64,000 bases of DNA from positions 69,729,021 to 69,793,020 of the forward strand of contig CM034300.1 in assembly GCA_019925795.1 (NCBI GenBank), written 5' to 3'. The DNA is from Dendrobium chrysotoxum (Eukaryota; Streptophyta; Magnoliopsida; Asparagales; Orchidaceae). Shown here piece by piece: positions 1-12,260 of the stretch; position 1 is the stretch's first letter; each line of letters opens with the position of its first letter. The translations under genes and the position numbers were made by a program. The notes beneath the pieces are model-generated. The model did no database searches and was not told the origin of the DNA. It saw only the letters and a list, made by a program, of their open reading frames with translations.

Positions 1-157
1 ATAAAGTGCTGGAACTTAATTAAAATAAAATTAACATTGTTAACTTTTAGTTATTCCAATTAAATTAAAAGAATTGAATACTAAATTTAAAATTAATACT
101 CTATTTATTATCCAGTGGCGGGTTCTTACAATCGAAAATCGCACAGATCTCACCGCC
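1..157 (+). other. Upstream/5' UTR of the LIN37-like gene
   Basis: This is the AT-rich sequence just before the first ATG of the host gene. A weak TATA-like stretch lies near 100-112, but I cannot place a transcription start. The reading frame is open upstream to an ATG at 74. The ATG at 158 is preferred because the encoded protein becomes proline/serine-rich and family-like only from there and because it sits in a good context (GCCATGA). Confidence 0.35.
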
Positions 158-694
158 ATGACGGCTCCCCCTTCTTCCTCCGCTCCCCAATCCACCGCGG
201 ATACCGTCACCTCTCCGCAACCCTCCCCCTCCTCCTCAAAACCCTTCCTCACTTCCCCCACCCCATCTTCTTCTTCCATCCGCTCTCCCATGTTCTCCGC
301 TCAGCCTCTTCTTGGCAAGCCTATCAACTCCTCCGCTCCGCCTCCTCCTTCACACGGCATTCTTTATCCCGTCGGAGCCTCCGTTCACCGGGGATTCCCG
401 GTGAGATCCTCCGGTGGTGTTCGCGCTGTCGATCAGTTGGTTACTGTGGCCAATCCTGCAGCGTACCTTCGAAGCAGCAGCCCCATGGCGGTTATGAACT
501 TTGCCGCCGCGATGGCCGCCGCGTCACAACCTAGGCCCTATTTATATGGCGGCGTTGAGCACACCGCCGCCGCAGCAGCAGCTGCGACTGCTGCATCTCA
601 TGGTATGAGGCCGCCACCGCCGCAGGGGCAGCAGCAAGCTCATCCTTTTGTGGTCCCACGTCCTGGAGTTTCCCGAGGGGCTTCAGTTACCAAG
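158..694 (+). CDS. LIN37-like DREAM/MuvB subunit, exon 1
   Basis: This is the first coding exon (179 codons) of a host gene that continues at 13537, 16894 and 24926. It opens with MTAPPSSSAP and encodes a low-complexity, proline/serine/alanine-rich N-terminus with a PPPPSHGILYPVG motif, an alanine run near residues 143-150 and a glutamine-rich stretch. It ends in phase 0 at a donor (CCAAG/GTTTGC). Plant LIN37-like proteins have this kind of disordered N-terminus ahead of a short conserved domain. In animals LIN37 is part of the MuvB core of the DREAM complex, which represses cell-cycle genes in the nucleus. The assignment rests mainly on exons 3 and 4. The exon looks intact; the gene cannot be completed in this window, so it could be a functional gene with more giant introns or one already disrupted. 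Confidence 0.62.
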
Positions 695-1283
695 GTTTGC
701 TTTTTTCTACTCGTATTACAGCTTTATCGTGGCAATTATAGCTGTTTGATTTAACTTATACTACCTAATGTCATTGAATGGCAAGTGTAAGATATTTGAT
801 TTTTTTTAATTTATTTTAAACATCTGTTTGGTGAATGAAATGAAGGTTCTCTTTTGATGAATTTTAGATTTCGGTTAAATTTGGTAATATTTAGATGTTA
901 AAACTATTTGACAACATATACGGAATAAAATAATACAAAAAGTTATGATAATCACCATTGATCCTTTTAGATAACTCGACATTTATTATTAATACATCAT
1001 TACATTATTTAATTAAGATTATATCATATTATTTGATTAAATTAAAATTAATGATTAAACCAAGCACACTGCATTGATAGGCAACACCGTTATACGGATA
1101 GTGTTGTTATACATGTAAACATTGAACGAAACATACCTCTATAGATAAACTGGAGTTTCTGATAAAGAAATCACACGGCTTGTAGTAGATCCAACATTAT
1201 TTCAAAAATCTTTGCATCTTGCCTTTGGTATGTATTAATCTTTGCTTGTTATTGATCTATGGAAGCATAAATGGTTGTGATAT
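695..1283. other. Start of intron 1, no feature seen
   Basis: AT-rich intron sequence follows the exon 1 donor. I see no coding signal and no repeat ends I can define. Confidence 0.4.
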
Positions 1284-2570
1284 TGATTGGCACGGGGGTT
1301 GAGATGTTCAAGATTCTAACATTCATCAAAAGCCTATGATATGGAGCCATATAATAAAGTTATGAGATAGAGTAATAGAACATATACATAGAAAGGTACA
1401 TCAGTTTTAGAGAATTAATGTTGTTTCGTGTTAGAAAAATCCATTTTTTAATGTGTTTTAAGACTTAATATAAGGTATAGAGGGTAGATAAATGTTCTTC
1501 ATATGATTTTATTTATCTTAAGAAGGGATATGATCAAGTAGGGCAAGAATTGATTTTGTGGGCATTAAGGAATAAAATAGTGTATGCCAAAGGTATGTTT
1601 ATGTTATTAAAGATATGAATGATGGGGCAGTGATTAATATTAGGAGTTTGTAGAGTGATCAAAGAGTTTTCAAGTACAATTGCTATATCAAAGAACGACA
1701 CGGGGTTCATATCCTTTTGATTTGGTTATGAATATACTTAAGAAGGATATTCAAAGCGAGCTACTTTATTTCATGTTTCTCACAAATAATATAGTTCTAG
1801 GCGAGACATATGTTGAATGAAATGAAAAGTTAAAACAATTGGAGAAAATGTTTAGCTATAGATGACTTAGAATCATTATAATAAATGTTAAGTATATGGT
1901 ATGCAGTTTTAGCAGGTTTGATATTAACATGTATCATCTAATATCACTAGGAGATGAAATAATACATTGATATGATCGGTTTAAATATCTTGAATCTATT
2001 AAATAAAATAATAAATATATAGATGCGAGTTTAACTTCAGGGGTTAAGGCTCATTGGTTAAAATGAATTAGTGCATAAGAAGTATTATGTGATAGGATGA
2101 TATCATGAAGATTTAAACGATAAATTTAATTAAAATGTAATTATCGGATTATAGTGCTCTCAATAGAAAAGTCGTTGATAGGTAAGTTGTGCGTGTTGGA
2201 AATGAAAATATTAAGATTAATTTGAGGGAAAAAAATAGGAAGTATAATATAAGGAAATGATTATATCAAGAGGATAATTAAAGCGATATCTGTTGAAGAT
2301 AAGTTGAAATAAGCTTAAGGGGTTTGAACATGCACAATGAAGAGTCAAAAATATACCCCATTAGACAATTGGATAAAATTAATCCTGGAGTATTAGTAAG
2401 GAATGTAGGTGGACCTTAGGTAGCATCGATAAAAGTTGTTCAAAAAGGATTTATGAAGATTAGGTTGAACTTCTCAAACTTCTCTTATTGCTAATGAATA
2501 GAAAATGATGATTCATAATGGAAACTTCACATAGTTGGGATAATACTAATGGTGATGATGATGATGATGA
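1284..2570 (+). mobile_element. Decayed RTE-type LINE (reverse transcriptase remnant)
   Basis: Peptide fragments typical of plant RTE LINE polymerases can be read through many stops. At about 1351-1407 the translation gives IIKL, a stop, then DRVIEHIHRKV, the conserved block after the 'NYRGI' motif. Near 2026-2100 a segment matches the 'GEIDGDI..RI..GW' region, and at about 2521 KLHIVG corresponds to the terminal 'RKxIHVADP' block. The fragment ends in a GATGAT simple repeat (about 2552-2570), like the short-repeat 3' tails of this clade. It is dead and lies in intron 1. Confidence 0.6.
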
Positions 2571-4664
2571 AAGCTTGCAATGTGAAAAAATAATACTGAT
2601 TCTAGGAGTTTAGTGAAAAGTACCAACAAATTGCTTTTGAATCCCATGGTAGCTGCGAATCACTAAAAAGTACTGAACGACATGGCCATTATTATGTCTT
2701 TGAATCTAATAGATGAACTGATACAAGACAAGTCGTGCGGAGGTCTGGAGCGAACTACCAAATCTCTGCAGTGAAATCTGTTATTGGTTTGGGAATGTGT
2801 TCTTATAAGTTAAATATCAAGGTTGCCAAACCTTTTCATTCATTTTTTAAAAATGGTCGCAGACGTGAGGGAAAGAGTTGAAGAAATACTTTGAGAAGGG
2901 TTCATTTTCCCGAAATGAAGTCCAATTTGCCCAAAATGATAGAGGAGGATAAAAAACATGAATAATGTAGCTAGAGTTATTGGTAAATTCTTTGTTGAAA
3001 GGATATTTATTCACAGGTATGACATTTGATACGCTTTTAGGTTAGCAGCCTCCTTGTGTTATTTTCAGATAAAATTATGTAAGTTAAATCTTTTTTTTTC
3101 CTTTTTGCCCTCAGCTTATAAACTAAATTCGACAGAAATTAATGTCATTTAAGTTTTATCTTGACTTTTAGATCAAGATCGTAAATAGAAAGTCAATGAA
3201 AATTTCCAGAATAGTTTTTTTCTGTGATTATCCGCTTCATATCATTGCAGCAATATGCACCATCTATTTTGTTCAAATTCATGAACATATAAGTATCAAA
3301 TCCACAAATTTCTGTTGTGTTCCTATGCTTGTTGTTTTGGTTGAGCTTGCAATTGTTATGACTCTTTCCTTCTCATGTTAATAATTTTCTATAACCATCT
3401 TTAGGTTTTTTGATAGTATAGAGCTCTATTAAAAGACTGACTAGCGGTGATAGTCAATAGAAATTAACACAATATTAGATGTGAAAAAAAAAAAAAAAAA
3501 ACTTCTGCTTCATGATGGCTATAAAACATCACTGATCAACATGGCATAGCCTTCATCATGTTGCAGCTATCTAATCATTTTCATGAAAATCTTGAGGTTA
3601 TTTATGTAATCATATTATAGGGTACGATGTTTCGAAAGGTAGGGGCTGAAGCTGCACAATTTGGTTTATTTCTTTGTAATATCTATTTAAGTTGCTGTTG
3701 ATTTCCCGCTCTTCTTGACCCAGTGTCAACAAATAGTTCTATTTTGCAGTCCATCTCTTTTTCCCTTTTTTCTTTCTATTCGTGATCTAAGTTCAATTAC
3801 TTGTTTAAATCAATTTTCTTTGAAAATAAGGCATATAATATTATTTTCCTCTGATGCTGAAACTTCGTTAGCTTCCTTCGTGCATTATTTTCATATATTC
3901 CCTAGGCATTTTTTTTTATTTTTTATTTTTTATTTTTTTGCGTTGATTGTGCTTAGTCTCATTCATAAAGGTAACGAGACCTGAATTCCTTGTCGAGCAT
4001 TTTGATTCTATGTGATTTGGGTTATTTATTCTGTTTGCTTCTTCTTTATGTACTTTCCCAGACTTAATACATTACAAATTACATTCAGTTTAAATTCAGC
4101 CCGGTAAACTATTCAAGTTAAGGGTAAACTAAAATTGGTTGTGAATGGAAATCACTATTTTGTGGGCTCTAAAAATTTGCGTCGCGGCTTTGCTGTGAGA
4201 GTTTTGTGTGTTCCAGGTCAAATTTTTAGAAGACAGAGAATTGCAAATAAGGTACTACCCAGAGATTTGACTCTTATTTTGTGAGGGCTTTTTGATGTGG
4301 TTTTAAGTTTCTCATAGGAGCAAGTCTCTATATTTAATTACCTCTCTCAATGATTTGAGAGAAATTTTAATTAAGGATATTCGTTAGAATCTAAATGCTT
4401 AGTGCATAATAGCAACATATTTGGTGTAGAGTTAGAAATTTACCACATTATACTTAAACTGGATGGTGAGAACAATGATTGATCGTGATCTCATAGTTCC
4501 ATCATCTCGAGTTATGATGGCCACTGGTTTATTTAGTTAGAAGAGATAATCGATCCAACTTGATCAAATGATCATTATCGATAGCCATAAGTTTTTTTTT
4601 GTCCAAGGTAACTTTATAGACTTGAGGTGAATATTTGTTTATGGAGCAAATATAAGTGGACCTT
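2571..4664. other. Intron 1 sequence, no gene recognised
   Basis: About 2 kb of AT-rich sequence with a poly-A run near 3484-3502 and T-rich stretches near 3909-3945. Short open frames occur, but none has a recognisable domain or splice signals tied to the host gene. Confidence 0.4.
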
Positions 4665-5969
4665 TGTAATAACCCAAAATTTTAAAATGAATTTATTTGA
4701 AAACATAAAAATATGAATCTAGCAGGCAGTGCCAGGAAATGCCATTGCGACATTAAAGGCTCTATTCTATAGTAACTCTGGGTCGGCATGCAGCGCAACG
4801 ATGCTGGGTCTTGGGTGCCACGGCACCAGACACTAAAAATGATTTTTTTAATATTTTAATCTAAATATCCTTGTCATCCCACCACCCCTTCCCTTATTTC
4901 ATTACCTTGCCGAGGAAAGTAAGAAAGGAAAAGAAGAAGAAAAGGGAGAGAGAAGAAGAAAGAGAAAATCTTCTGGGGCATTTTCGTCCGTCTCTTATGT
5001 TATGGACTTTCTATAACTGACTAAACTCTTACTCCTATTTTCAATGATTTGGAGTTTGACATATTTCTCCCTTCTTAAATTGATAAAAATGTGATATCTC
5101 CCGTTTTAATGAACTTTTACCATATAACTTTTGGTATATGATAGATATTGTCATTTTGAACGCTTTAACTGGTTTATATAGAAATTCTACCGGGTAAATT
5201 GATAGTTATGATTTTTTGAAGTAATTGAATAATGTATAGATTTTCTTATATTTCATAGATTATTGTATTTCATGGATGATATTGAATATGAATAGAAAAT
5301 TATACTGATATAAGATAAATGTGGCATTGGAAGAAAGGCTGACTGGTTGTAAAATGTTTCAGGTTGGATGGAGTAAGATATCTTGTATAGGAGAGTGGGT
5401 CAATAAGCCTTCTTTTAAATTATGGGTTGTGATGTAATTCAGTACAAGATACAAGATAGAGAGTCATAAAGAGACAAGATATGCCTACGGGCAGGAGTGA
5501 CGACTCTTACAAGATAGCCACTTGACACCTGATGCTTGATAGTAATATAAGATACAGTCTTGCTGAATTTCGTATTGATAGGCATACATGATATGATGGA
5601 TATAAAAATGACAGATACGATAGATGTTAGATAGGATAGACAAGATTGATGACAGATGTGATTGATGACAGATAAGGTTGATAGCTGATTAGACTAATCA
5701 CACATGAGATTGATTGATTGATTTATGATTAGGATTTATAATGAAGATAATCGATTAAATTGATATACTGAGATGTGATATGTAAAAGACTGATAAATTG
5801 ATACAGTTGATTGATACAAATAATATATTTTTATTTATAGATTTTCTTATATGATTTACAACATATTGTTTCTCTTTTCATATGCATTGATTTCAGTTGT
5901 AAGATTTTTTGTTGCTTGTTGGGCTATGTGCTCATTATGTGATTTTTACATGCTTTCAAATAAGAGTAA

Positions 5970-6990
5970 TGATGTAAGCAAAAATTAGGCAAAAACCTAA
6001 TTTTTGCATACAAATAAAAAAGACTCTTACATACCACCTTAAACACCATAAAAGATAAAGAAATTACAAAAACATAAGACTTTTATAGGATAAAGACGCT
6101 TACAACTCTTAACAATGACAAACACCAACTCATACAACTCACATAAGAAACAACGTCATCCTAAACTTGCTTTGGAGAAGAAGAATACAGGTGGGGTGGA
6201 ACTTGCGGGTAGAAGAAGGGGTTAGAAGCCGAGAAGAAAGGAGGAGAAGCTCGCAAGCTTTCCTAGAAGAGGAGAAGGAGAATGGAACAAGCTCGCAAGC
6301 TTTTCCAAGAAACCCGCAGGTTTACAATTTCCAAAAATCACATTATCACACTCTCTCTAACATTACAAAACATGCTATATTTATAGGCAAACCATAAGAA
6401 AACCAAACAGCCATAGCACCTCCATCTAAACCAATTAGATTTAGGGAAATGAAAGACCAAAGGTCACCAAACAGCAGCCATAAAGGGGTACAGGAAACAA
6501 CAAAAAAAACCACAGCAATCCAGCCAAAAAAGGCCACGGAAACAGTCCAGAATTCCACGGAACCAGCCAGGTGGGAAGGAGCCGAAGAGGCAAACCAGCA
6601 ACCAAGGCAGCAGGCACAAGAAGCCCAACAGGTAAGTCCACGGAACCAGCCAGGTGGGAAGGAACCGAAGAGGCAAACCAACAACCAAGGCAGCAGGCAC
6701 AAGAAGCCCAACAGGTCATATGGGGAAACAGCAAAAACCACCAAAACCGAGAAGGCAGCAAGGGGAAAAACGAGAAGGCAACAAGGGGAAAAACGAGAAG
6801 GCAGCAAGGGGAAAAGGAAAAGCCACACTCCACCATAATGAGCTACCACAACTTAACAATCAATGAGCTAAACTTCAGCTAAAAAAGAAATAACCAGAAT
6901 TTTCAGCACTAGCTCAAAACCGAGAACAGCAACCACCAAAAGGGACCCAAAAATATCAACTTGAATTGACCCCCCCCTTTGCCTACATCA
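5970..6990 (-). repeat. 3' LTR of the non-autonomous element
   Basis: A 1021-bp LTR, downstream with respect to the element's minus-strand transcription. It holds an internal tandem repeat of about 80 bp (around 6557-6715, with the phrase CCACGGAACCAGCCAGGTGG) and short 23-bp GGGGAAAAACGAGAAGGCA-type units (6755-6815). Open frames across it on both strands result from this repeat structure. Confidence 0.88.
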
Positions 6991-7328
6991 GACTCCCCTT
7001 CTTGAAACTTTTCATCTCCCGATGAAATTGCTGTAGGACTTTTTTTCTGATGAGTTGAAGACGCCAAATCAAGTTCTTGAATTTTGTCTTCATATTTCTT
7101 TAGAATCATCTCTCGTTCTTGTGCAAATTGGTCTCGAAGAAGTCGCTTCTTCTTCTCGTATTTTTCTGTGCACAAAATCATTTTTTCCTGAATCTTGTAT
7201 AACTCCCTCTGGATAGGATCTGTAGAATCACCTTCTGATGGAACCCACCTATCCATAGGTATTTGATTGTGAAACACTGCTGGTTGAATTTCATTCACCA
7301 CGGGCTCACTTTTGTTATCTTTTTCCAT
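6909..7328 (-). CDS. Short coiled-coil protein of the non-autonomous retrotransposon
   Basis: This is the only open frame in the 468-bp internal region. It starts at an ATG at 7328 (MEKDNKSEPVVNEI) and runs through the internal region into the 3' LTR before stopping, about 139 codons. An upstream in-frame ATG (7391) would add a hydrophobic leader but seems less likely. The centre (ELYKIQEKMIL...REMILKKYEDKIQELD) is rich in charged heptads and should form a coiled coil. There is no zinc knuckle, protease or polymerase motif. It may be a relic of Gag or simply leader sequence that stays open; I do not recognise a family. Confidence 0.45.
   Translation of the reverse strand: MEKDNKSEPVVNEIQPAVFHNQIPMDRWVPSEGDSTDPIQRELYKIQEKMILCTEKYEKKKRLLRDQFAQEREMILKKYEDKIQELDLASSTHQKKSPTAISSGDEKFQEGESDVGKGGGQFKLIFLGPFWWLLFSVLS
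6991..7004 (-). promoter_or_regulatory. Polypurine tract of the non-autonomous element
   Basis: On the minus strand the sequence AAGAAGGGGAGTC lies immediately before the 3' LTR start (TGATGTAGGC), the expected place and composition for the plus-strand primer. Confidence 0.7.
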
Positions 7329-7440
7329 TTTTTTTAACACAAAAAACACAACAATCAACAAGACATAAAGACACCTTACAATAGACACCAAGACTCACTT
7401 GATAAAGACACCTGACAACCAAAACCTAGGACACCGTAAA

Positions 7441-7455
7441 CTTGCTCTGATACCA
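7441..7455 (-). promoter_or_regulatory. Primer-binding site, initiator-tRNA-Met type
   Basis: On the minus strand TGGTATCAGAGCAAG starts three bases after the end of the 5' LTR. TGGTATCAGAGC is the common plant primer-binding site complementary to the 3' end of initiator tRNA-Met. Confidence 0.85.
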
Positions 7456-7458
7456 ATT

Positions 7459-8460
7459 TGATGTAAGCAAAAATTAGGCAAAAACCTAATTTTTGCATAG
7501 AAATAAAAAAGACTCTTACATACCACCTTAAACACCATAAAAGATAAAGAAATTACAAAAACATAAGACTTTTATAGGATAAAGACGCTTACAACTCTTA
7601 ACAATGACAAACACCAACTCATACAACTCACATAAGAAACAACGTCATCCTAAACTTGCTTTGGAGAAGAAGGATACAGGTGGGGTGGAACTTGCGGGTA
7701 GAAGAAGGGGTTAGAAGCCGAGAAGAAAGGAGGAGAAGCTCGCAAGCTTTCCTAGAAGAGGAGAAGGAGAATGGAACAAGCTCGCAAGCTTTTCCAAGAA
7801 ACCCGCAGGTTTACAATTTCCAAAAATCACATTATCACACTCTCTCTAACATTACAAAACATGCTATATTTATAGGCAAACCATAAGGAAACCAAACAGC
7901 CATAGCACCTCCATCTAAACCAATTCGATTTAGGGAAATGAAAGACCAAAGGTCACCAAACAGCAGCCATAAAGGGGTACATGAAACAACAAAAAAAACC
8001 ACAGCAATCCAGCCAAAAAAGGCCACGGAAACAGTCCAGAATTCCACGGAACCAGCCAGGTGGGAAGGAGCCGAAGAGGCAAACCAGCAACCAAGGCAGC
8101 AGGCACAAGAAGCCCAACAGGTAAGTCCACGGAACCAGCCAGGTGGGAAGGAACCGAAGAGGCAAACCAGCAACCAAGGCAGCAGGCACAAGAAGCCCAA
8201 CAGGTCATATGGGGAAACAACAAAAACCACCAAAACCGAGAAGGCAGCAAGGGGAAAAACGAGAAGGCAGCAAGGGGAAAAGGAAAAGCCACACTCCACC
8301 ATAATGAGCTACCACAACTTAACAATCAATGAGCTAAACTTCAGCTAAAAAAGAAATAACCAGAATTTTCAGCACTAGCTCAAAACCGAGAACAGCAACC
8401 ACCAAAAGGGACCCAAAAATATCAACTTGAATTGACCCCCCCCCCCCCTTGCCTACATCA
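7459..8460 (-). repeat. 5' LTR of the non-autonomous element
   Basis: A 1002-bp LTR nearly identical to 5970-6990. It has one fewer 23-bp internal unit and a longer C run (about 13 C) near 8436-8448. Confidence 0.88.
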
Positions 8461-8724
8461 AGTAAGGAGCCCATAGAGTGAGGCTAATTAGTTGGTGATA
8501 GTTTAGATTTTATTTCCCGCTCTTTGATTTTATCTGTTATTTTGTAGCTTGTTGTTGGCTATTGTATACATTATTTTTAAAACTGAACAGATATGTAAAT
8601 ATTTAATGAATAATAATATAATTATATTTTCCGCTTATATTTACTCCTGTGAGCTCTGGTTGATGTTTAAAAGATAAAAAGATGTACAATTCTTTCGATT
8701 TAGATTTTGGGCGGTGACAACCTT

Positions 8725-9616
8725 AGCTTTGGCCATGATCGTAATATAATGATTTCATTTTACGACAAAGTCTCTAGATCTAAGGGCTTCAGTCCTAACT
8801 GTTTACCTGTGGTGTCATACAGCAGCAAAATAACTAGTTAGATAACACATGTTACGTCATTAGTGCTGAGATAATTTGAAAATGAATGGTACTGATATGC
8901 TCGACAAATATCAATTTTTTTGCTAAATTTTATTATAATTCAAGCCCTCAATGGTTAATTTTGGAACTTAGGGGCATTTTGAAAATACAGTCTCCTTTGA
9001 TTGATATTTTCACTTGACCTAGCCATTAGTAGGGTATTTAATGATTCTATTTTGTTATTTGAATATTGCCAACTTTGCTCTCTGCAAACAAAGAATCGGG
9101 TTTAAGTGTAAACTTAAGGAGTTATCATATGAGTGGTGAATTCGAGAGTTTGTATTTTTATAATTCATTTTCTTTGTAAAAGACATTAACAGCCTAATGT
9201 GAACGTAAAATCAAATATCTTTGCGGATTAAGGATGGCCCATTAAGGAGTATGTTTATCTATTGGTGAATTTTAATTTGAAAGAAGGGGTTTGTAGGATT
9301 TTAAAGTAATTGCACGTTTTTCTAGGTGTTGCATGCTTCTCGAGGTGGCAAAATTTGTATTCATATTACTTTTAGTTCGTGCAGCATTTAGCATGTTCGT
9401 CAGAGCACATGTAAACAAATTTGATTTTAAAAAGAGAGTTTGCAGATTTAAAAATGATTGTAGTGCGTAGCCATTGCATGCTCTTCTGAGTGAGAGTTTG
9501 GCTTCACTTTCATTTTTGAACCCGCGTAGCATTCTAATCTCTATATTTGGATATTAACGTATTTATTATAGCACATGTAGGTGTAATTATTTTAAATAAT
9601 TTGATACATTTATATA
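8725..9616. other. Intron 1 sequence, nothing recognised
   Basis: AT-rich intron sequence between the target duplication of the solo LTR and the GC-rich inverted-repeat element at 9617. I see no gene. Confidence 0.35.
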
Positions 9617-10379
9617 AGGGTGTCAAAACGGGTACACGGGTCGGGTTCGGATCGAACCCGGGTTGAAACGGGCTGACCCTAACCCGACCCGTTTTTGCAA
9701 ACGGATCAAGAAATCCAACCCGGACTCGACCCGCGCGGGTTGCAGGGTCGACCCGACCTGACCCGGGTACACGAAACGGGCGACTGCATAGGTCGTCTTG
9801 AATGGCGGTAGAGCTGAGGCCTTTCGGCCCTTTCTTGAATTCCGGTGGAGATTGGCCGATTGGGGATGGTGGCGGCTCTTAAGAGGGCCAGCTACAATCC
9901 CGTGAGAGAGAATCAGGGACGAGGGGACTCAGGGGAGCTAAAGACCGACGATAGGTGTGAGGCGACTGGAGAATCAATGATTCAACCAATCAACGGTAGA
10001 TCTGATGGGGTGACCAGAGGCGGTGTGACCGGCCGCCGGCATCTTGACTCTTGAGGTGGACTAGGTTGGAGCTGTAGGAGGTGGAACCGGTGGGGGTTTG
10101 CGGATCGGGATTTGGCCGATCAGTTTAGTTGCATGACTGGCAGCTAAAGGGAGAGGCTAGGCTTGTGTTGCGTCAATTGGGAGCTTAGGGTTTTCTAAAC
10201 GGGTCGACCTGGGTCACTTTCAAGTTTCTGGGTCAACCCGAGCCCGACCCGATTTTTGAAACAGGTCGACTTGTCAAACCTGAACCCGACCCGTATGTCA
10301 AATGGGTTGACCTGAACCCAAAATTTTTTGGGTTAGGTCTGGGTCGGGTTTCGGGTCGTGTCAAATATTGACACCCCTA
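9617..10379. mobile_element. GC-rich inverted-repeat DNA element (MITE-like)
   Basis: The segment starts AGGGTGTCAA and ends TTGACACCCCTA, so its ends are inverted copies. Just inside both ends are runs of the motif ACCCGACCCG and its complement. It is far richer in GC than its surroundings and encodes nothing recognisable. A clean target duplication is not visible (TTATATA against TTTTATA nearby). GGGTGTCAA-ended elements with 'CGGGTCGGGT' interiors are common in plant introns; the superfamily is uncertain. Confidence 0.55.
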
Positions 10380-11034
10380 CTTTTATAAGCTATTTTTGCA
10401 CATTTTACGGTATATTTGTACAATACACTTGTATATTTCTTGATGCACTTGCACGATGTACTTGCATTTTTCATGATATACTTATGTGATGCATTTGCAT
10501 ACTTGCATAATCTTTGTTGCGCTTGCATAGTATGCTAGCACATTCATTAGTAAATTTACATGTCTTTTGTGCGTTTATATGGTGTGCCTACACATTTTTT
10601 TGTGTGCTTGCATAGTGCATTTAGTGAATGCATGGGCGAAAATATTTTTGGTGATTTGATGCATCACACACCTATCAAAATGATTGTGTGGCCCATGCCA
10701 CAGAACAACACATTGCTTTGTCTCAACGAGGTTCTCTATTTGTTTATAAGATGTACTATTTGTTCATGGGGTATGTATGGGTCCCTTAATATGTGCGTTG
10801 CTTAGACCGCTTGTGCAACTCATGACGTGCAACAGGTTGGATCACTTTGTTTTCTTTGAAAACCATTCATGCGAACATGGTAAGATGTATATGAGTCTGA
10901 TGTGGCAGTTGTTCACGTGAACACATTGTCCTTGGGAAATGCCCATGATTTTATAATTTGAGTTTATTATTGCTTGTATTTTGTCTGCTTGTGCATCTTT
11001 TTACATATAACTACCTCAACATATTTGGGATCCC
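10380..11034. repeat. Degenerate short repeats (TTGCAT/ACTTG)
   Basis: Roughly 10400-10620 repeats variants of 'acttgcat' and 'tgcgcttgcat' at irregular spacing. The rest of the interval shows no feature. Confidence 0.35.
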
Positions 11035-11345
11035 TAAGAAAAGGCAACCCATAGCTGCTAATCAGATCCCTTGACACTACAGTCAATGATTGTTGGTATT
11101 GATAGACTAAAACCTATAGTATACTTGGGACAACGGAACCATAGGATCTTGATCGGGTTTACCTCCATTTTTCCTTATAACTGAGACTAAAACACCTAAA
11201 ATTTTCATCCTTAATCGAGAGTTCTCTCTTACGCGTTAAGAGGGGTAATTAACTATGAGTGCTTACGCTCATAGGAAGTAAGAAACTCAGATCTAACTAA
11301 ACCTTGAAACTACCCTCAGGGAAAATATGGTTAATTATAATCAGA
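11035..11345 (+). mobile_element. Relic of a Tat/Ogre-like LTR 3' end
   Basis: Several phrases match, in order, the last 550 bp of the giant LTRs at 27591-32229 and 44316-49436. They are GGCAACCCATAGCTGC, ACGGAACCATAGGATCTTGA, CCTTAATCGAGAGTTCTCTC and GGGGTAATTAACTATG, the last followed by a 'cttacgctcataggaa' block. It is much more diverged than the two giant elements are from each other, so an older relative once inserted in intron 1. Confidence 0.6.
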
Positions 11346-12195
11346 CTTAAGGGGAATGGAATTCTATGTCTGTAAAGCGAGATTCATGCTGACGCGCCGT
11401 TTTTCTTGAGCCAACTAGTAGTATTTGAACAATCTTTGAAAATTTTGGTGAAACTCTAAAACTATGAAATTTCACGTAGTAGTTGAATTTGTCGCCTACC
11501 AGCAAAGTGTTATGTGAATTTTTGAAAATAGTTTATTTATTACAATGTAATGATATATATATATATTTATATTTATTTATTTATTTATTTATTTGTTTGT
11601 TTGAAATATGTGATTCTGTGGAGCTTTTATGTTAGAGGAAGTTCTATTATGTTGAATACACAGGGAGTCATAAATGTCTGTTCTGAATATCTAATATGTG
11701 CTAAGCATTTGTGAGTCATAAGAGCTTGTTTTTTTATATGTTAACACAGAGAGTCATAAGGGCTTGAATTCTAATATTTGTTTCCGATGGGAGATATAAG
11801 GGTCTGAGAAAAATCAGTTATTTTTTGCTTTGATATATGTACTTGTTTATTTACTTTTCCGCATTATTTATTAAATTTCTGATAATTGCAAACATTATTC
11901 TGTCCTGCATAGTGAACATTTAATTGCTTTTGAAATTTAGTTAAATGTGTAATGGATTAATTATTAAAATTAAGATCGGTATTTGTGACCTGTTGAGTTT
12001 TGTTGGCTCATACCTATTTTGCATTATGTTTTAGGTCCAAGAATGGGTAAGGAGCCTATTGAGTAGTTGTGGTCCAGGTTCTGAACTGTCTTAGTCAATA
12101 TATGCATTTTCTAATTTTTTTACTGTCATGGCTAGTTCTGCTTTATTTTATTCCATTTTGTATCTAAGTATTGTAGTGTATTGATTTTGTTTTAT

Positions 12196-12198
<3 letters not shown>
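11346..12198. other. Intron 1, weak LTR-like and short tandem repeats
   Basis: Holds an ATTT-type simple repeat (about 11555-11600) and loosely repeated 'gagtcataaggg(c)ttg' phrases (11660-11800). A segment near 12040-12390 (AAGGAGCCTATTGAGTAG ... GATTTTGGGCATGGTCA) resembles the 3' part of the solo LTR at 4665-8719. No clear ends or target duplication. Confidence 0.35.

Positions 12199-12256
<58 letters not shown>
12199..12256. repeat. (TA)n microsatellite
   Basis: About 58 bp of almost pure TA dinucleotides. Confidence 0.95.

Positions 12257-12260
<4 letters not shown>

Larger units (their letters stand above)
5970..8460 (-). mobile_element. Young non-autonomous LTR retrotransposon, 2.5 kb
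   Basis: Two nearly identical direct repeats of about 1 kb (5970-6990 and 7459-8460) flank only 468 bp. The ends are TGATGTA...TACATCA and a 5-bp target duplication AGTAA lies at 5965-5969 and 8461-8465. On the minus strand a primer-binding site of the initiator-methionine type follows the 5' LTR and a purine tract precedes the 3' LTR, which fixes the direction. I count about seven substitutions between the LTRs, plus a 23-bp unit-number change and a C-run difference, so the insertion is recent. It encodes no polymerase and must have moved in trans. It sits inside the solo LTR at 4665-8719. Confidence 0.9.
4665..8719 (+). mobile_element. Solo LTR (chromovirus-like ends), interrupted by a nested element
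   Basis: The outer element begins TGTAATAACCC and ends GGGCGGTGACA, with a perfect 5-bp direct repeat ACCTT on both sides (4660-4664 and 8720-8724). No internal coding region belongs to it, so it is best read as a solo LTR. After removing the nested element at 5970-8460 and its duplicated target, about 1.56 kb remains. TGTAATA/TGACA ends of this kind occur on plant Ty3/Gypsy chromoviruses, but the family is inferred only. Related copies lie at 17431-19214 and 20003-24171. Confidence 0.75.

Noticed and set aside
6346..8348. Many overlapping open frames of 70-170 codons on both strands
   Set aside because: They lie inside the two LTR copies of the non-autonomous element and are kept open by its 80-bp and 23-bp tandem repeats. 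They appear twice because the LTR does.
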